A stretch of DNA of 13,444 bases from CAJQQY01 sp964352225 (GTDB lineage: Bacteria; Bacteroidota; Bacteroidia; Chitinophagales; Saprospiraceae): NCBI GenBank assembly GCA_964352225.1, contig CAYGRM010000173.1, positions 1 through 13,444 of the forward strand. Reading direction: 5' to 3'. Of this stretch, positions 5,757 through 13,396 are shown one piece after another (the first letter of the stretch is position 1; each line of letters opens with the position of its first letter). Both the position numbers and the translations under genes were made by a program. Under the pieces are notes generated by a model. That model was not told the DNA's origin. It saw only the letters and a program-made list of their open reading frames with translations, and did not search any database.

Positions 5757-6578
5757 ATGATAAACCAAGTTCCCAAAATCAAGTATTCAGATCGAAATCA
5801 CTTTTTTTTAATTGCTGGACCTTGCGCGATTGAAAGTAGAGAAATGGCATTTGAAATAGCTGAAAAAGTAAGTGGTATTTGTGAGCGATTAGAGATTCCA
5901 TATATTTTCAAAGGTTCCTATCGAAAAGCAAATCGATCAAGATTAGATTCATTTACAGGTATTGGAGATGAGAAAGCATTAAATATTTTGAAAGAAATAG
6001 GGGAAAAACTTCACTTGCCTGTCACGACTGATATACATACAGAGGAAGAAGCAGCAAAGGCTGCTCAATATGTTGACATCCTTCAAATTCCCGCTTTTTT
6101 GTGTCGTCAAACTAGCTTGTTAGTAGCAGCAGCAAAAACTGGTAAAATTGTCAATATCAAAAAAGGACAATTTGTAAATGCTGATGCAATGAAATTTGCG
6201 ATGGATAAAGTGGTGCAATCTGGCAATGATAAGGTTTGGTTGACAGAGCGTGGAACAACTTTCGGATATCAAGATTTGGTTGTTGACTTTAGAGGAATAC
6301 CGCAAATGCAAAGCTTTGGAGTGCCAGTAGTTTTAGATTGTACTCATTCCTTACAGCAACCTAATCAAGCAAGTGGAGTGACAGGAGGAAAACCTGCATT
6401 GATCGAAACTATTGCAAAAGCAGGGATTGCAGTTGGAGCAGATGGATTGTTTATCGAAACTCATCCACAACCATCTGAAGCAAAATCAGATGGAGCAAAC
6501 ATGCTACCTCTCGACCGTTTGGAAGAAATGCTGTTTCGTTTAATAAAAATTAGGAAATCTTTGAATTATAAAGAATAA
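5757..6578 (+). CDS. kdsA: 3-deoxy-8-phosphooctulonate synthase (KDO-8-phosphate synthase)
   Basis: A 273-residue cytosolic TIM-barrel enzyme condensing phosphoenolpyruvate and arabinose 5-phosphate to Kdo 8-phosphate, the committed step for the Kdo sugar of lipopolysaccharide. Signatures in order: LIAGPCAIES (18-27), FKGSYRKANRSR, TDIHTEEEA, LQIPAFLCRQTSLLVAAAKTG, VNIKKGQF, LTERGTTFGYQDLVVDFRGIP, DCTHS and ETHPQPSEAKSDGANMLPL. Cys23, His197, Glu234 and Asp245 occupy the four metal-ligand positions, so this is the metal-dependent class (Aquifex type) rather than the E. coli type with Asn. Full length. It is alone: the next gene has its own promoter-like boxes. Its presence indicates an outer membrane with Kdo-containing LPS. 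Confidence 0.96.
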   Translation: MINQVPKIKYSDRNHFFLIAGPCAIESREMAFEIAEKVSGICERLEIPYIFKGSYRKANRSRLDSFTGIGDEKALNILKEIGEKLHLPVTTDIHTEEEAAKAAQYVDILQIPAFLCRQTSLLVAAAKTGKIVNIKKGQFVNADAMKFAMDKVVQSGNDKVWLTERGTTFGYQDLVVDFRGIPQMQSFGVPVVLDCTHSLQQPNQASGVTGGKPALIETIAKAGIAVGADGLFIETHPQPSEAKSDGANMLPLDRLEEMLFRLIKIRKSLNYKE

Positions 6579-6591
6579 AATTTTGCTAAAA

Positions 6592-6623
6592 TTTGACATT
6601 GCGTAATATTAAGCTTAAATTTA
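6592..6623 (+). promoter_or_regulatory. Candidate promoter of the first DUF4097-like gene
   Basis: TTTG at 6592-6595 and TAAATTTA at 6616-6623 (one mismatch to TAnnTTTG), 20 bp apart, put the transcript start near 6630, about 20 nt before the ATG at 6650. This argues for the 6650 start, since the longer open frame from 6593 would begin inside the promoter. A 12-bp palindrome CTTAAATTTAAG (6614-6625) overlaps the -7 box. Confidence 0.5.
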
Positions 6624-6649
6624 AGTCAAATCATCAAAACACGTTTATC

Positions 6650-7096
6650 ATGAAAACACTAAGAATTTTTACCACAGTTTTGTTAGCAATAATGATTGCA
6701 AACACCGCGGTAGCGCAGCAGGCAGAAAGAATTTTAGTTAAATCATTTAACCTAAAAGGTAATTCGGTTGTATTGATGGATGTAGATGGAAATGTCGAAG
6801 TGAAGGAATATAGTGGTGAAATAGTCCGAGTTCAAATGGCCATTGGTTTGGCCAACGGCACAGACTCTACTTTAAAATCTTTAATCAAATCAAAAAGATA
6901 TAATTTGATAGCAACTGAAGGAGATGGTGAGTTAGTTTTGAGTATGCCAAGTTTAGAAAAAAGAGTAACAGTAGGTGGAAAAGAATTGACGGAAAAAATT
7001 TCTTATACAGTTTTTGCGCCTACAGATGTACTTGTAAAATTATCAAATGAATCTTCAGCTAGTCAAGTGGCTGATAAAAGTTCGTCTGAATTATAA
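6650..7096 (+). CDS. Exported DUF4097-like beta-rich protein, copy 1
   Basis: A 148-residue protein exported by a Sec signal peptide (MKTLRIFTTVLLAIMIANTAVA, predicted cut after Ala22, before QQ). The mature part is built of short beta strands (SVVLMDVDGNVEVKEYSGEIVRVQM, then ISYTVFAPTDVLVKLSN), reminiscent of the DUF4097/head-GIN type beta repeats of Bacteroidota surface proteins, but shorter. No catalytic residues or lipobox are evident. I chose ATG 6650 because a signal peptide begins exactly there and promoter boxes lie upstream; an in-frame TTG at 6593 would put a basic 19-residue extension in front. The C-terminal tail is Ser-rich. It aligns along its whole length with the next gene, so the pair arose by tandem duplication. 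Function unknown. Confidence 0.72.
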   Translation: MKTLRIFTTVLLAIMIANTAVAQQAERILVKSFNLKGNSVVLMDVDGNVEVKEYSGEIVRVQMAIGLANGTDSTLKSLIKSKRYNLIATEGDGELVLSMPSLEKRVTVGGKELTEKISYTVFAPTDVLVKLSNESSASQVADKSSSEL

Positions 7097-7121
7097 GATC
7101 ATCGTTTAATCTTCGTTTTAG

Positions 7122-7162
7122 AAGGGTATGACATTTAGTTAAATAAGTGTTATACCCTTTTT
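7122..7162 (+). terminator. Intrinsic terminator after DUF4097-like copy 1
   Basis: A 12-bp stem, AAGGGTATGACA (7122-7133) with TGTTATACCCTT (7148-7159), has one G-T pair and a 14-nt loop, and ends in five T. It separates the two paralogous genes. Confidence 0.88.
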
Positions 7163-7164
7163 CT

Positions 7165-7199
7165 TTTGTCACAATTCGACTATTTTGGAGTCAAATTTG
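7165..7199 (+). promoter_or_regulatory. Weak candidate promoter of the second DUF4097-like gene
   Basis: TTTG at 7165-7168 and CAAATTTG at 7192-7199 (one mismatch in the conserved positions) are 23 bp apart, slightly long. A separate promoter is expected because a terminator stands directly upstream. Confidence 0.35.
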
Positions 7200-7227
7200 T
7201 GAAAGATAAATTATAAAAAATAAACAC

Positions 7228-7668
7228 ATGAGATATATCCTCACCCTATTAATCGTTAGTTTTGGTCTGCTCGCAAATGCTCAAGTCAAAAGAACGCTAC
7301 ATCAAACTTTTGAGTTGACTGATCAAAATACTGAAGTAGCGCTGAATATTTATGATGATTTTGAAGTAGAGAAGTGGTCGAGCAATAATATTATGGTTGT
7401 CACTACCGCAATATTAGAAAGTGGAGCACAACATCTTTTAGATTTTTATGTAGATTCAAAAGGAAGATACGACATTGAAAAATCAGGTAAAGATGCTCTA
7501 ATAACCTTAACTTCAAAAGATAAGGTTCGACTAGGAATGAAATACAAAGGGCAGGTAGTTTACGAGATGGTTAGTTTGAAGATGTATGTTCCAGAGAATT
7601 ATGAACTAGTTGGAAAAACTAAATTGGTGAAGAAGCAGGAAGAAGAAACGGTATCAAAAGACCAATAA
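7228..7668 (+). CDS. Exported DUF4097-like beta-rich protein, copy 2
   Basis: A 146-residue protein with a clear signal peptide (MRYILTLLIVSFGLLANA, predicted cut after Ala18). The mature part follows the same order as the preceding protein: F-x-L-x-x-x-N at the start, a VALNIYDDFEVEKWSSNNIMV strand pair against VVLMDVDGNVEVKEYSGEIVRV, a helical LLDFYVDSKGRYDIEKSG against LKSLIKSKRYNLIATEG, then YEMVSLKMYVPENYELVGK against YTVFAPTDVLVKL. The two are therefore diverged paralogues, at low identity. The tail is Lys/Glu-rich. Located in the periplasm or outside; no lipobox. Function unknown. It lies between two intrinsic terminators, so it is probably a single-gene unit. Confidence 0.75.
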   Translation: MRYILTLLIVSFGLLANAQVKRTLHQTFELTDQNTEVALNIYDDFEVEKWSSNNIMVVTTAILESGAQHLLDFYVDSKGRYDIEKSGKDALITLTSKDKVRLGMKYKGQVVYEMVSLKMYVPENYELVGKTKLVKKQEEETVSKDQ

Positions 7669-7684
7669 GTGAAATAAATTTTAC

Positions 7685-7728
7685 AAAAAAAAAGCATCTT
7701 GCGTATTGTACGCAAGGTGCTTTTTTTG
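7685..7728 (+). terminator. Strong intrinsic terminator after DUF4097-like copy 2
   Basis: AGCATCTTGCGTA (7693-7705) pairs with TACGCAAGGTGCT (7709-7721), with one G-T pair and a 3-base loop. The flanking A and T runs extend the stem and give it a symmetrical, possibly bidirectional form. Confidence 0.93.
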
Positions 7729-7761
7729 TTATCTTGAAATATCAAACCAAATTTTGAAAAT

Positions 7762-8235
7762 ATGAGAGCGATTTTATTTTATCTAGGTGTTTTTAGTTGT
7801 ATGGCTTTGTTTGAAAGCTGTCTCGGGACACCACCATCAGAGGAATTTACTCAACGATCTACAGAAAGTTATCATGATGAAATTCCCGAAGGAACATTGA
7901 TGTACGATTTTTCGAATAATGAAACCTTTGAATCTTTTATTGAAAAATTCTCCTTGGATAGTTTATTTCAAGAGAGTAGAGTGGTGTTTCCTATGAAGAA
8001 AAAATACATCGATATGGATTTAAAAGAAGTGGTGAAAATAGTGGAAGCCAAAGATTGGTGGAGAGTAGTTTTTGAATCAACTGATGATTATTCGATGCGG
8101 TATTTTGAAAAGGAAAAAGAGAATCGAGGCTTTGTTGAGTTTAAAGGTATTGAAAATGGCATTAGTATAACATATGTTTTTGAGTTGAGAGACGGAGAAT
8201 GGTTTCTAGTGGAAATCGAAGATTTATCGGCTTAA
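7762..8235 (+). CDS. Putative lipoprotein, DUF4348-like
   Basis: A 157-residue exported protein. The N-terminus MRAILFYLGVFSCMALFESC resembles a lipoprotein signal with Cys20 as the lipidated residue; the -1 Ser is normal but -2 Glu and -3 Phe are unusual, so simple cleavage is not excluded. The segment FESFIEKFSLDSLFQESRVVFPM (around residues 55-77) followed by a charged WWRVVF motif resembles DUF4348, a small Bacteroidota family with no known function; this is from memory and may be only superficial. The C-terminus GISITYVFELRDGEWFLVEIEDLS reads as two beta strands. It begins 34 bp after a strong terminator. An AAATTTTG box at 7749-7756 is too near the ATG to be an ordinary promoter. Confidence 0.62.
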   Translation: MRAILFYLGVFSCMALFESCLGTPPSEEFTQRSTESYHDEIPEGTLMYDFSNNETFESFIEKFSLDSLFQESRVVFPMKKKYIDMDLKEVVKIVEAKDWWRVVFESTDDYSMRYFEKEKENRGFVEFKGIENGISITYVFELRDGEWFLVEIEDLSA

Positions 8236-8263
8236 AGCGCCATGTTTTTTAGAAAATTTAGCA

Positions 8264-8338
8264 AAATCTTCGGTTCTAAATGAATTCGTTTAGTTAAAAA
8301 TTTAATCAACAAATGAAATCATTTAGAGCCAAATCTTC
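8264..8338. mobile_element. MITE-like element (8272-8330) with 8-bp direct repeats
   Basis: A 59-bp core begins GGTTCTAAATGA and ends TCATTTAGAGCC; the outer 20 bases of each end agree at 17 of 20 positions when inverted. AAATCTTC is present exactly at 8264-8271 and again at 8331-8338, abutting both ends, as expected for a target-site duplication. Ends starting GG(C/T)TCT with 8-bp AT-rich duplications are the pattern of ISL3-family insertion sequences, so this could be a non-autonomous relative. It contains no gene. It lies between the lipoprotein and transglutaminase genes and folds into one hairpin. Confidence 0.72.
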
Positions 8339-8501
8339 ACATGATATTATAAAATATACATGGTACATATTTACTTTTTGGTCAAAAGAATATAACTTAA
8401 GATAGTAAAGTAGTCTCTTCATCTATCAATTTCCTCCCTTCAAGTTAAATTAATCTTTCCTCCTCATTTACGAATCTTCCCCTCGAAGTGAACACACGAC
8501 T

Positions 8502-11500
8502 ATGCAATTTCCAAAACTAAAATCGGTACTTGTTACTATTTTGATAATCCTATCATTTTTTCAATCCAACGGTCAGTCAATTGGTTGGGATTTACTTCGT
8601 GATAACCAATTGTTAGCCGCAAAAACTGAATTTGTAAATGTATTGTTACAGAATCCAGAGGATGAGGATGCATTATGCGGAATGTTGTTTGTTTCGGAAG
8701 TTTTGCAAGATCATTTGAATTATAAAAAATATGCTAATCAATTAATTGAAGCTACCTGGAGTAATGAAAATTTTGCGCTGTTTAAACATTTATATCAAGG
8801 CTCTCCTGATCAAGTTTTAGCTCATCAGCTTGATCCATCTTTTCAACTCAAAGCAATTTTAGCGAAGGCAGATCTCCAATTTAAAAATGGAGGTTTTGAA
8901 AAAAGCATAAGTACCCTTCAATCGGTAACACAGGACTTAAATTGGAGTGTAGTTGGTCCATTTGATAATGTTTCAGGAAGTGGACATATTGAAAGTCAAC
9001 CTTTAGAGATTGAAAGTTTTAAGCCCAATAGAATATATAAGAATGAAAAAGGTTTAGAAATGAAATGGGTGCAACGTATTCAACGTGCTCCAAATGGAGA
9101 AGTTATTTTTAATGAAAACTTAGCTTACCAAAGAGAGGGAACTTACTATGCCAATACCTTTTTGACTTTGGAAAAAGAAGAAACTGTTCAACTTCGAATT
9201 GGTAGAACTACTCCTATTAAAATTTGGCTAGATGACGATCTGGTATTTGACAAAAACGATAATTTAAAATATTGGAGAGACGGAGAAATTATTGAAGTGA
9301 CTTTGAAAAAAGGAATGCATAGGGTACTAATTAAGTCCTCAACATATGTGGAAGAGGCAAGTAAAAGTAAATTGTATTTGAGTTTCAATGATCAGTATGA
9401 CGAAGGGACATTGAGTTCAAATTTGGATGAAACGATTAATAGTCATCCTTTTAGAAATAAAAACTACCAAAGTAGAGGCAATCAAATAGCAAAATTCTCT
9501 CTGCGAATAACAGATAGGGATGGAAAGCTTGTCGAAAATATCTTGAGCGATTTTTTTGGAAAAAATAAAACCCGAAAATATGAGCCGAAAGTCATCGAAA
9601 ACATTTGGATAAAATCACTTCAAAATAAAATTGAGAAAGATTCTACGGATTGGAAAAATTATTATTTGCTTACTAAAATGTATTTACTGATGGATTTGGG
9701 GGAAGAGGGCGAGGAGTGGTTTTGCAAGAATATAAAAGCGCATAAAAATGAATTTTATTTTAAATTTTTATTGGCTAAAATTTTTACTTCAAATGATAAA
9801 GGAGAATTAGCCGAGGCAATGTTGAGTGATCTAAATTTAACTAAGAATCCGGTGATTGCTTGCCTTATTAATCAATTAGAAAAAGTAGATGCTAAAAATG
9901 ATTTAGCTAACTTTTATTCAAGGGTTAGGCAAATTTTACATTTTTCACCTACCCATAAAGATGCATTGGTAGCCTATTTAAATTGGTTGAATGATCATGG
10001 AAAACTAGACGAACAAAAAGATTTTGTTCGAAATTTTCTAGCAGAATATCCCAATTCGGGTTATCGAGATATGTTTCTAAATTTTTTAACTAATAATAAG
10101 GAAGAAATAATTTATGAAGGTCTCTCGAAAAAACAAATAGAAGAGAGAGGCATTGCGGCAATCGAAAAAATGAAATTTCAATTTGATCCTACGGATTATT
10201 TGAATGCAATTGATTACTACAAAGAAAAAAAGAACGATAAAAGAGTAGTCAAATTATATGATAAGTTAATTGAAATGTTTCCGTATCGATCTTATTATTT
10301 GAAGGAGAAAGCAGCGTTTTTGATGGAACAAAAAAGATGGGATGAGGCTATCACTCTTCTTGAAAAAGTACTAAAAATAAATCCTTACCATTCTCGAACT
10401 ATGGAAAAAGTTGGAGATATCTATTTAGAAAAAAAGGAAGAAGCTCAAGCTATAAAACATTTTCAGGCCGCATGGGAGATAGATTTAGCTACTCAACAAG
10501 GAAGTTATGTCCTGAATAGGTTGCGGAAAAAAATAGATGGAATTCAGGATATAGCATCTCCAGAAAAATATTTCCAAGAATTTTCAACAATACATTTACA
10601 AAAAGATAAAGCATGGAAAAGTAAATATCAAAAGGCTGAATCTTTGATTTTGATGTATCATGTTCAAGCAACCTTGAACGAAGAAAATAGACTAAATTAT
10701 CATCAGAAATTATGGATAAAAATCCTTAACTCTGCTGGTGTGAATTATTGGACAGAGGCTGATTTTAGTTTTTTAGGAGAAATAGGAAAAGTAAAAGTGA
10801 TCAAAGAGGATGGTTCTGAAATGACTCCTTCTCGCAATTGGAATTTAGTGGTTTTTCAAAATTTACAGCCAGGTGATCTAATTGAAATCGAAGGTTTTTC
10901 AAATGGCGATATGACTCGTGAAATACCCAATGAAATGTATCATATGGCTTGGTTATCGATGGAAATTCCTATTTATAAAAGTGTCTTTGAAATGGTATTG
11001 CCTAAAGAAAAAAACCTTAATTACATTTGTAATAAGATGAATTGTGATCCTGACATCCAAGTGAAGGATAAGGTGAAAGTTTATACTTGGAAAAACCAAG
11101 ATACGCCAAAGAATAAGCATGAGGAAGCTGTTTTGGATAAAATGGATAAGTTTGCTTGGTTAATGTTAAGTACTCAATCTGATTGGAAAAAAGTAGTAAA
11201 ATGGTACGAAAGGAAAACTTATCGAAGATTGGAAGCTAACTATGAAGTCAAAAATAAACTAGCAAATATTGTCCACGATGGAATGTCTGAGGAGGAAAAG
11301 GTTCGAGCAATTTATAATTATTTGACAACTGGAATTACCTATTCACATGTATCATTTTTGAATTCTAATTATGTTCCGAAGAAGCCTTCTAAAACGATTA
11401 GTGGAGGGATTGGAGATTGTAAAGATGTGGCGTCGTTGATGATTTCGATGCTAAGAGAATTGGAAATAGAGGCTTACTATGTTTTAGTTCGGACGAGTAA

Positions 11501-12389
11501 TTTTACTAGCAAGGAATCGCGACCTTCAGTTTTGGCATTTGATCATGTAGTGGTTGGATATCGACTGACCGGGGAGGAGATGCGCTATGCTGATTTGACG
11601 ACTGATTATTTTTCTAACAACGTACTTCCAAGATTTGATAATGATCAATGGGCATTATTAATCAAGCCAAATGAGAGTGAATTATTTCGATTGCCAAATG
11701 ATCAATTAAATGAATTTAAAAATTTTATAAAAATAAAAACCTTGGCGCAAATCGAAGATGAACGAAATCTTGAAATACGAGTAAAAATGAAATCTAAAGG
11801 TGTAATCTCTGGAGAATGGCGAGAAACACTCAATAATAAAACCACTCAAAATGATCATCTTTTATTTTTAAAGGAGCACCTTGCTTCTGCTGAATTTGAT
11901 CACCTAAAAATAAAAGATTTTTCCTTTGACTATTTGCAAGAAATTGATTCTAGTTTGATGACTAATCTGGAATTGAAAGCTTTTCATCATTTAGAAAAAG
12001 TAAGCGATTTCCAAATTTTACAAATTCCAATCTTACATCCGATCACTACTCGAACAGCTTTGTTTGGAGAGGTACGTCATAATAATTTGTCCTTAGGTGA
12101 GCTTTTTAATTTAACCCCAAGTGAAGAAATGATTGATCTGCAAATTCCTAGTGGATATGAATTATTGGAAATTCCAAGGGATATTTTTTTAGAAAATGAA
12201 TTTGGTCGGTACGAATTGATTTTTAAAAGAACAAAATCTGGAATTCAAATCTATCGCAAGTTAATATTCAAGCAGCATTTTGTCTCGACTGAATCTTACG
12301 TGGATTTTAAAAGTTTTTATCTTAAATTATTAGATGGAGATCGAACTAAGTTAGCCATTCAAAAAAGAGCTATGATAGTTCGGCAGTAA
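8502..12389 (+). CDS. Large exported TPR / DUF3857 / transglutaminase-domain protein
   Basis: A 1295-residue exported protein. Signal peptide MQFPKLKSVLVTILIILSFFQSNG, then helical repeats; a beta-rich PA14-like region from W148 (WSVVGPFDN) to about 300; TPR-type helical repeats over about 380-690, clearest at 595-660 (AAFLMEQKRWDEAITLLEKV, VGDIYLEKKEEAQAIKHF); DUF3857 from about 711 to 870; a transglutaminase-like domain at about 930-1045; and a beta-rich C-terminal domain. The papain-like triad is intact: Cys973 in GIGDCKD, His1015 in FDHVV and Asp1031 in YADLT. The fold could act as a protease, amidase or transferase; the substrate is unknown. Similar DUF3857/transglutaminase proteins are common in Bacteroidota, with location in the periplasm or outer face. 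No partner genes are adjacent: its leader carries the MITE-like element, and 104 bp separate it from the next gene. Confidence 0.88.
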   Translation: MQFPKLKSVLVTILIILSFFQSNGQSIGWDLLRDNQLLAAKTEFVNVLLQNPEDEDALCGMLFVSEVLQDHLNYKKYANQLIEATWSNENFALFKHLYQGSPDQVLAHQLDPSFQLKAILAKADLQFKNGGFEKSISTLQSVTQDLNWSVVGPFDNVSGSGHIESQPLEIESFKPNRIYKNEKGLEMKWVQRIQRAPNGEVIFNENLAYQREGTYYANTFLTLEKEETVQLRIGRTTPIKIWLDDDLVFDKNDNLKYWRDGEIIEVTLKKGMHRVLIKSSTYVEEASKSKLYLSFNDQYDEGTLSSNLDETINSHPFRNKNYQSRGNQIAKFSLRITDRDGKLVENILSDFFGKNKTRKYEPKVIENIWIKSLQNKIEKDSTDWKNYYLLTKMYLLMDLGEEGEEWFCKNIKAHKNEFYFKFLLAKIFTSNDKGELAEAMLSDLNLTKNPVIACLINQLEKVDAKNDLANFYSRVRQILHFSPTHKDALVAYLNWLNDHGKLDEQKDFVRNFLAEYPNSGYRDMFLNFLTNNKEEIIYEGLSKKQIEERGIAAIEKMKFQFDPTDYLNAIDYYKEKKNDKRVVKLYDKLIEMFPYRSYYLKEKAAFLMEQKRWDEAITLLEKVLKINPYHSRTMEKVGDIYLEKKEEAQAIKHFQAAWEIDLATQQGSYVLNRLRKKIDGIQDIASPEKYFQEFSTIHLQKDKAWKSKYQKAESLILMYHVQATLNEENRLNYHQKLWIKILNSAGVNYWTEADFSFLGEIGKVKVIKEDGSEMTPSRNWNLVVFQNLQPGDLIEIEGFSNGDMTREIPNEMYHMAWLSMEIPIYKSVFEMVLPKEKNLNYICNKMNCDPDIQVKDKVKVYTWKNQDTPKNKHEEAVLDKMDKFAWLMLSTQSDWKKVVKWYERKTYRRLEANYEVKNKLANIVHDGMSEEEKVRAIYNYLTTGITYSHVSFLNSNYVPKKPSKTISGGIGDCKDVASLMISMLRELEIEAYYVLVRTSNFTSKESRPSVLAFDHVVVGYRLTGEEMRYADLTTDYFSNNVLPRFDNDQWALLIKPNESELFRLPNDQLNEFKNFIKIKTLAQIEDERNLEIRVKMKSKGVISGEWRETLNNKTTQNDHLLFLKEHLASAEFDHLKIKDFSFDYLQEIDSSLMTNLELKAFHHLEKVSDFQILQIPILHPITTRTALFGEVRHNNLSLGELFNLTPSEEMIDLQIPSGYELLEIPRDIFLENEFGRYELIFKRTKSGIQIYRKLIFKQHFVSTESYVDFKSFYLKLLDGDRTKLAIQKRAMIVRQ

Positions 12390-12436
12390 TTTTTAACCCA
12401 ATATTTCTCACCAACTCTAATCATAAATAATAAACC

Positions 12437-12470
12437 TTTTCCCATTCCATCTGTTCCATTCGTAGTTTTT
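12437..12470 (+). promoter_or_regulatory. Weak candidate promoter of the DUF6435/SDR pair
   Basis: TAGTTTTT at 12463-12470 (one mismatch to TAnnTTTG) lies 22 bp after TTTT at 12437-12440 and 23 bp before the ATG. No terminator is visible after the preceding large gene, so read-through is also possible. Confidence 0.33.
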
Positions 12471-12493
12471 AAAAAAGATAAAATCATTAAATT

Positions 12494-12667
12494 ATGTTTG
12501 GACTATTCAAAAAAGACCCAGTCAAAAAATTAGAAAAAGAGTACCAAGTTCTGATGGCAAAAGCGATGGAAATCCAACGCTCAGGCGACCTTAAGCACTA
12601 TGCACGCCTCATTGAAGAATCAGAAGCTATTCAAATGAAAATTCAAGAATTAAAGAATGCAAAATAA
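12494..12667 (+). CDS. Lacal_2735/DUF6435 family small protein
   Basis: A 57-residue charged protein, MFGLFKKDPVKKLEKEYQVL followed by a second helix ending IQMKIQELKNAK. The start MFGLFKK, the K-K-L-E-K-E-Y heptad and the EESEAI helix match the small Lacal_2735 (DUF6435) family of Bacteroidota and other marine bacteria, whose role is unknown. It probably forms a helical hairpin or coiled coil; the MFGLF tip could touch membrane. No signal peptide. Its stop at 12665-12667 overlaps the next gene's ATG at 12657 by 11 bp, in another frame, which suggests translational coupling. Assignment is by length and pattern. Confidence 0.8.
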   Translation: MFGLFKKDPVKKLEKEYQVLMAKAMEIQRSGDLKHYARLIEESEAIQMKIQELKNAK

Positions 12668-13355
12668 AAATTATCTAATCGTTGGAGGTAGTTATGGTAT
12701 TGGTTTGGAGATTGTAAAATCTTTGGCTGAGCAAGGCGCAAATGTCCATGTGCTGGCACGAACCAACGACAATCTCCCTAGTTATGCGACAATTCATTAT
12801 CAAGAATATGATGCGTTAAGTGATGAAAAAATCGATCTACCTGATGAACTACATGGCGTTGTTTATTGTCCAGGAAGCATAAATCTCAAGCCGTTTCGAT
12901 CTTTGAAACCAGATGATTTTAGATCTGATTTCGAAATCAACGTGATTGGCGCGATAAAAATTTTACAGCAAACTCAACGAGTATTACAAAAAACAGAAAA
13001 TTCAAGTGTGGTACTTTTTAGTACAGTCGCCGTGGGACAAGGTATGCCTTACCATGCATCTGTTGCTGCTTCCAAAGGTGCGATCGAAGGTTTGACCAAA
13101 ACTCTTGCTGCCGAATGGGCACCAAAAGTTAGAGTGAATTGTGTGGCTCCTTCGTTGACTGACACCCCCTTAGCAGCTCGATTATTATCTTCCGATGATC
13201 GAAGAGAAGCATCAGCTCAGCGTCATCCACTCAAGCGAGTTGGAACTGTTTCAGATATTTCGGAGGCAGTTTGTTTTTTACTTTCGGAAAAAAGTGGATG
13301 GATGACTGGACAAGTTCTAGGAGTAGATGGTGGGATTTCTGCGCTGAATGTTTAA
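12657..13355 (+). CDS. SDR-family protein with substituted catalytic Tyr
   Basis: A 232-residue classical short-chain dehydrogenase fold. The cofactor loop is GGSYGIG (residues 10-16), with VVYCPGSI in the NNAG place, the Asn of EINVIGAIKIL, Ser122 in VVLFSTVA, and late motif RVNCVAPSLTDTPLAARLL. The active-site helix reads HASVAASKGAIEGL: Lys140 is kept but the position four before it, where the catalytic Tyr belongs, is Val136. The only nearby Tyr is Y132. Ser122 to Val136 is 14 residues, matching a normal Ser-Tyr gap, so the alignment is secure. I recall similar SDRs with Ile or Val here, so it is likely a subfamily rather than damage. Activity as an NAD(P)-dependent oxidoreductase is doubtful. 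Cytosolic. Follows the DUF6435 gene. Confidence 0.88.
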   Translation: MQNKNYLIVGGSYGIGLEIVKSLAEQGANVHVLARTNDNLPSYATIHYQEYDALSDEKIDLPDELHGVVYCPGSINLKPFRSLKPDDFRSDFEINVIGAIKILQQTQRVLQKTENSSVVLFSTVAVGQGMPYHASVAASKGAIEGLTKTLAAEWAPKVRVNCVAPSLTDTPLAARLLSSDDRREASAQRHPLKRVGTVSDISEAVCFLLSEKSGWMTGQVLGVDGGISALNV

Positions 13356-13359
13356 TAAA

Positions 13360-13396
13360 CTAAGATTGGCAGATTTATAAAATCTGCCAATCTTAG
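13360..13396. terminator. Perfect 17-bp hairpin after the SDR gene
   Basis: CTAAGATTGGCAGATTT (13360-13376) pairs exactly with its complement at 13380-13396 around a 3-base loop. It starts 4 bp after the stop. No T tract follows (AGGCTGTTTTG), so it may end transcription weakly, protect the mRNA 3' end, or be a dispersed palindrome. The remaining 48 bp to the window end show nothing recognisable. Confidence 0.7.

Noticed and set aside
6593..6649. N-terminal extension of DUF4097-like copy 1 from a TTG at 6593
   Set aside because: It would start inside the likely promoter and put 19 basic residues before an otherwise standard signal peptide beginning at 6650.
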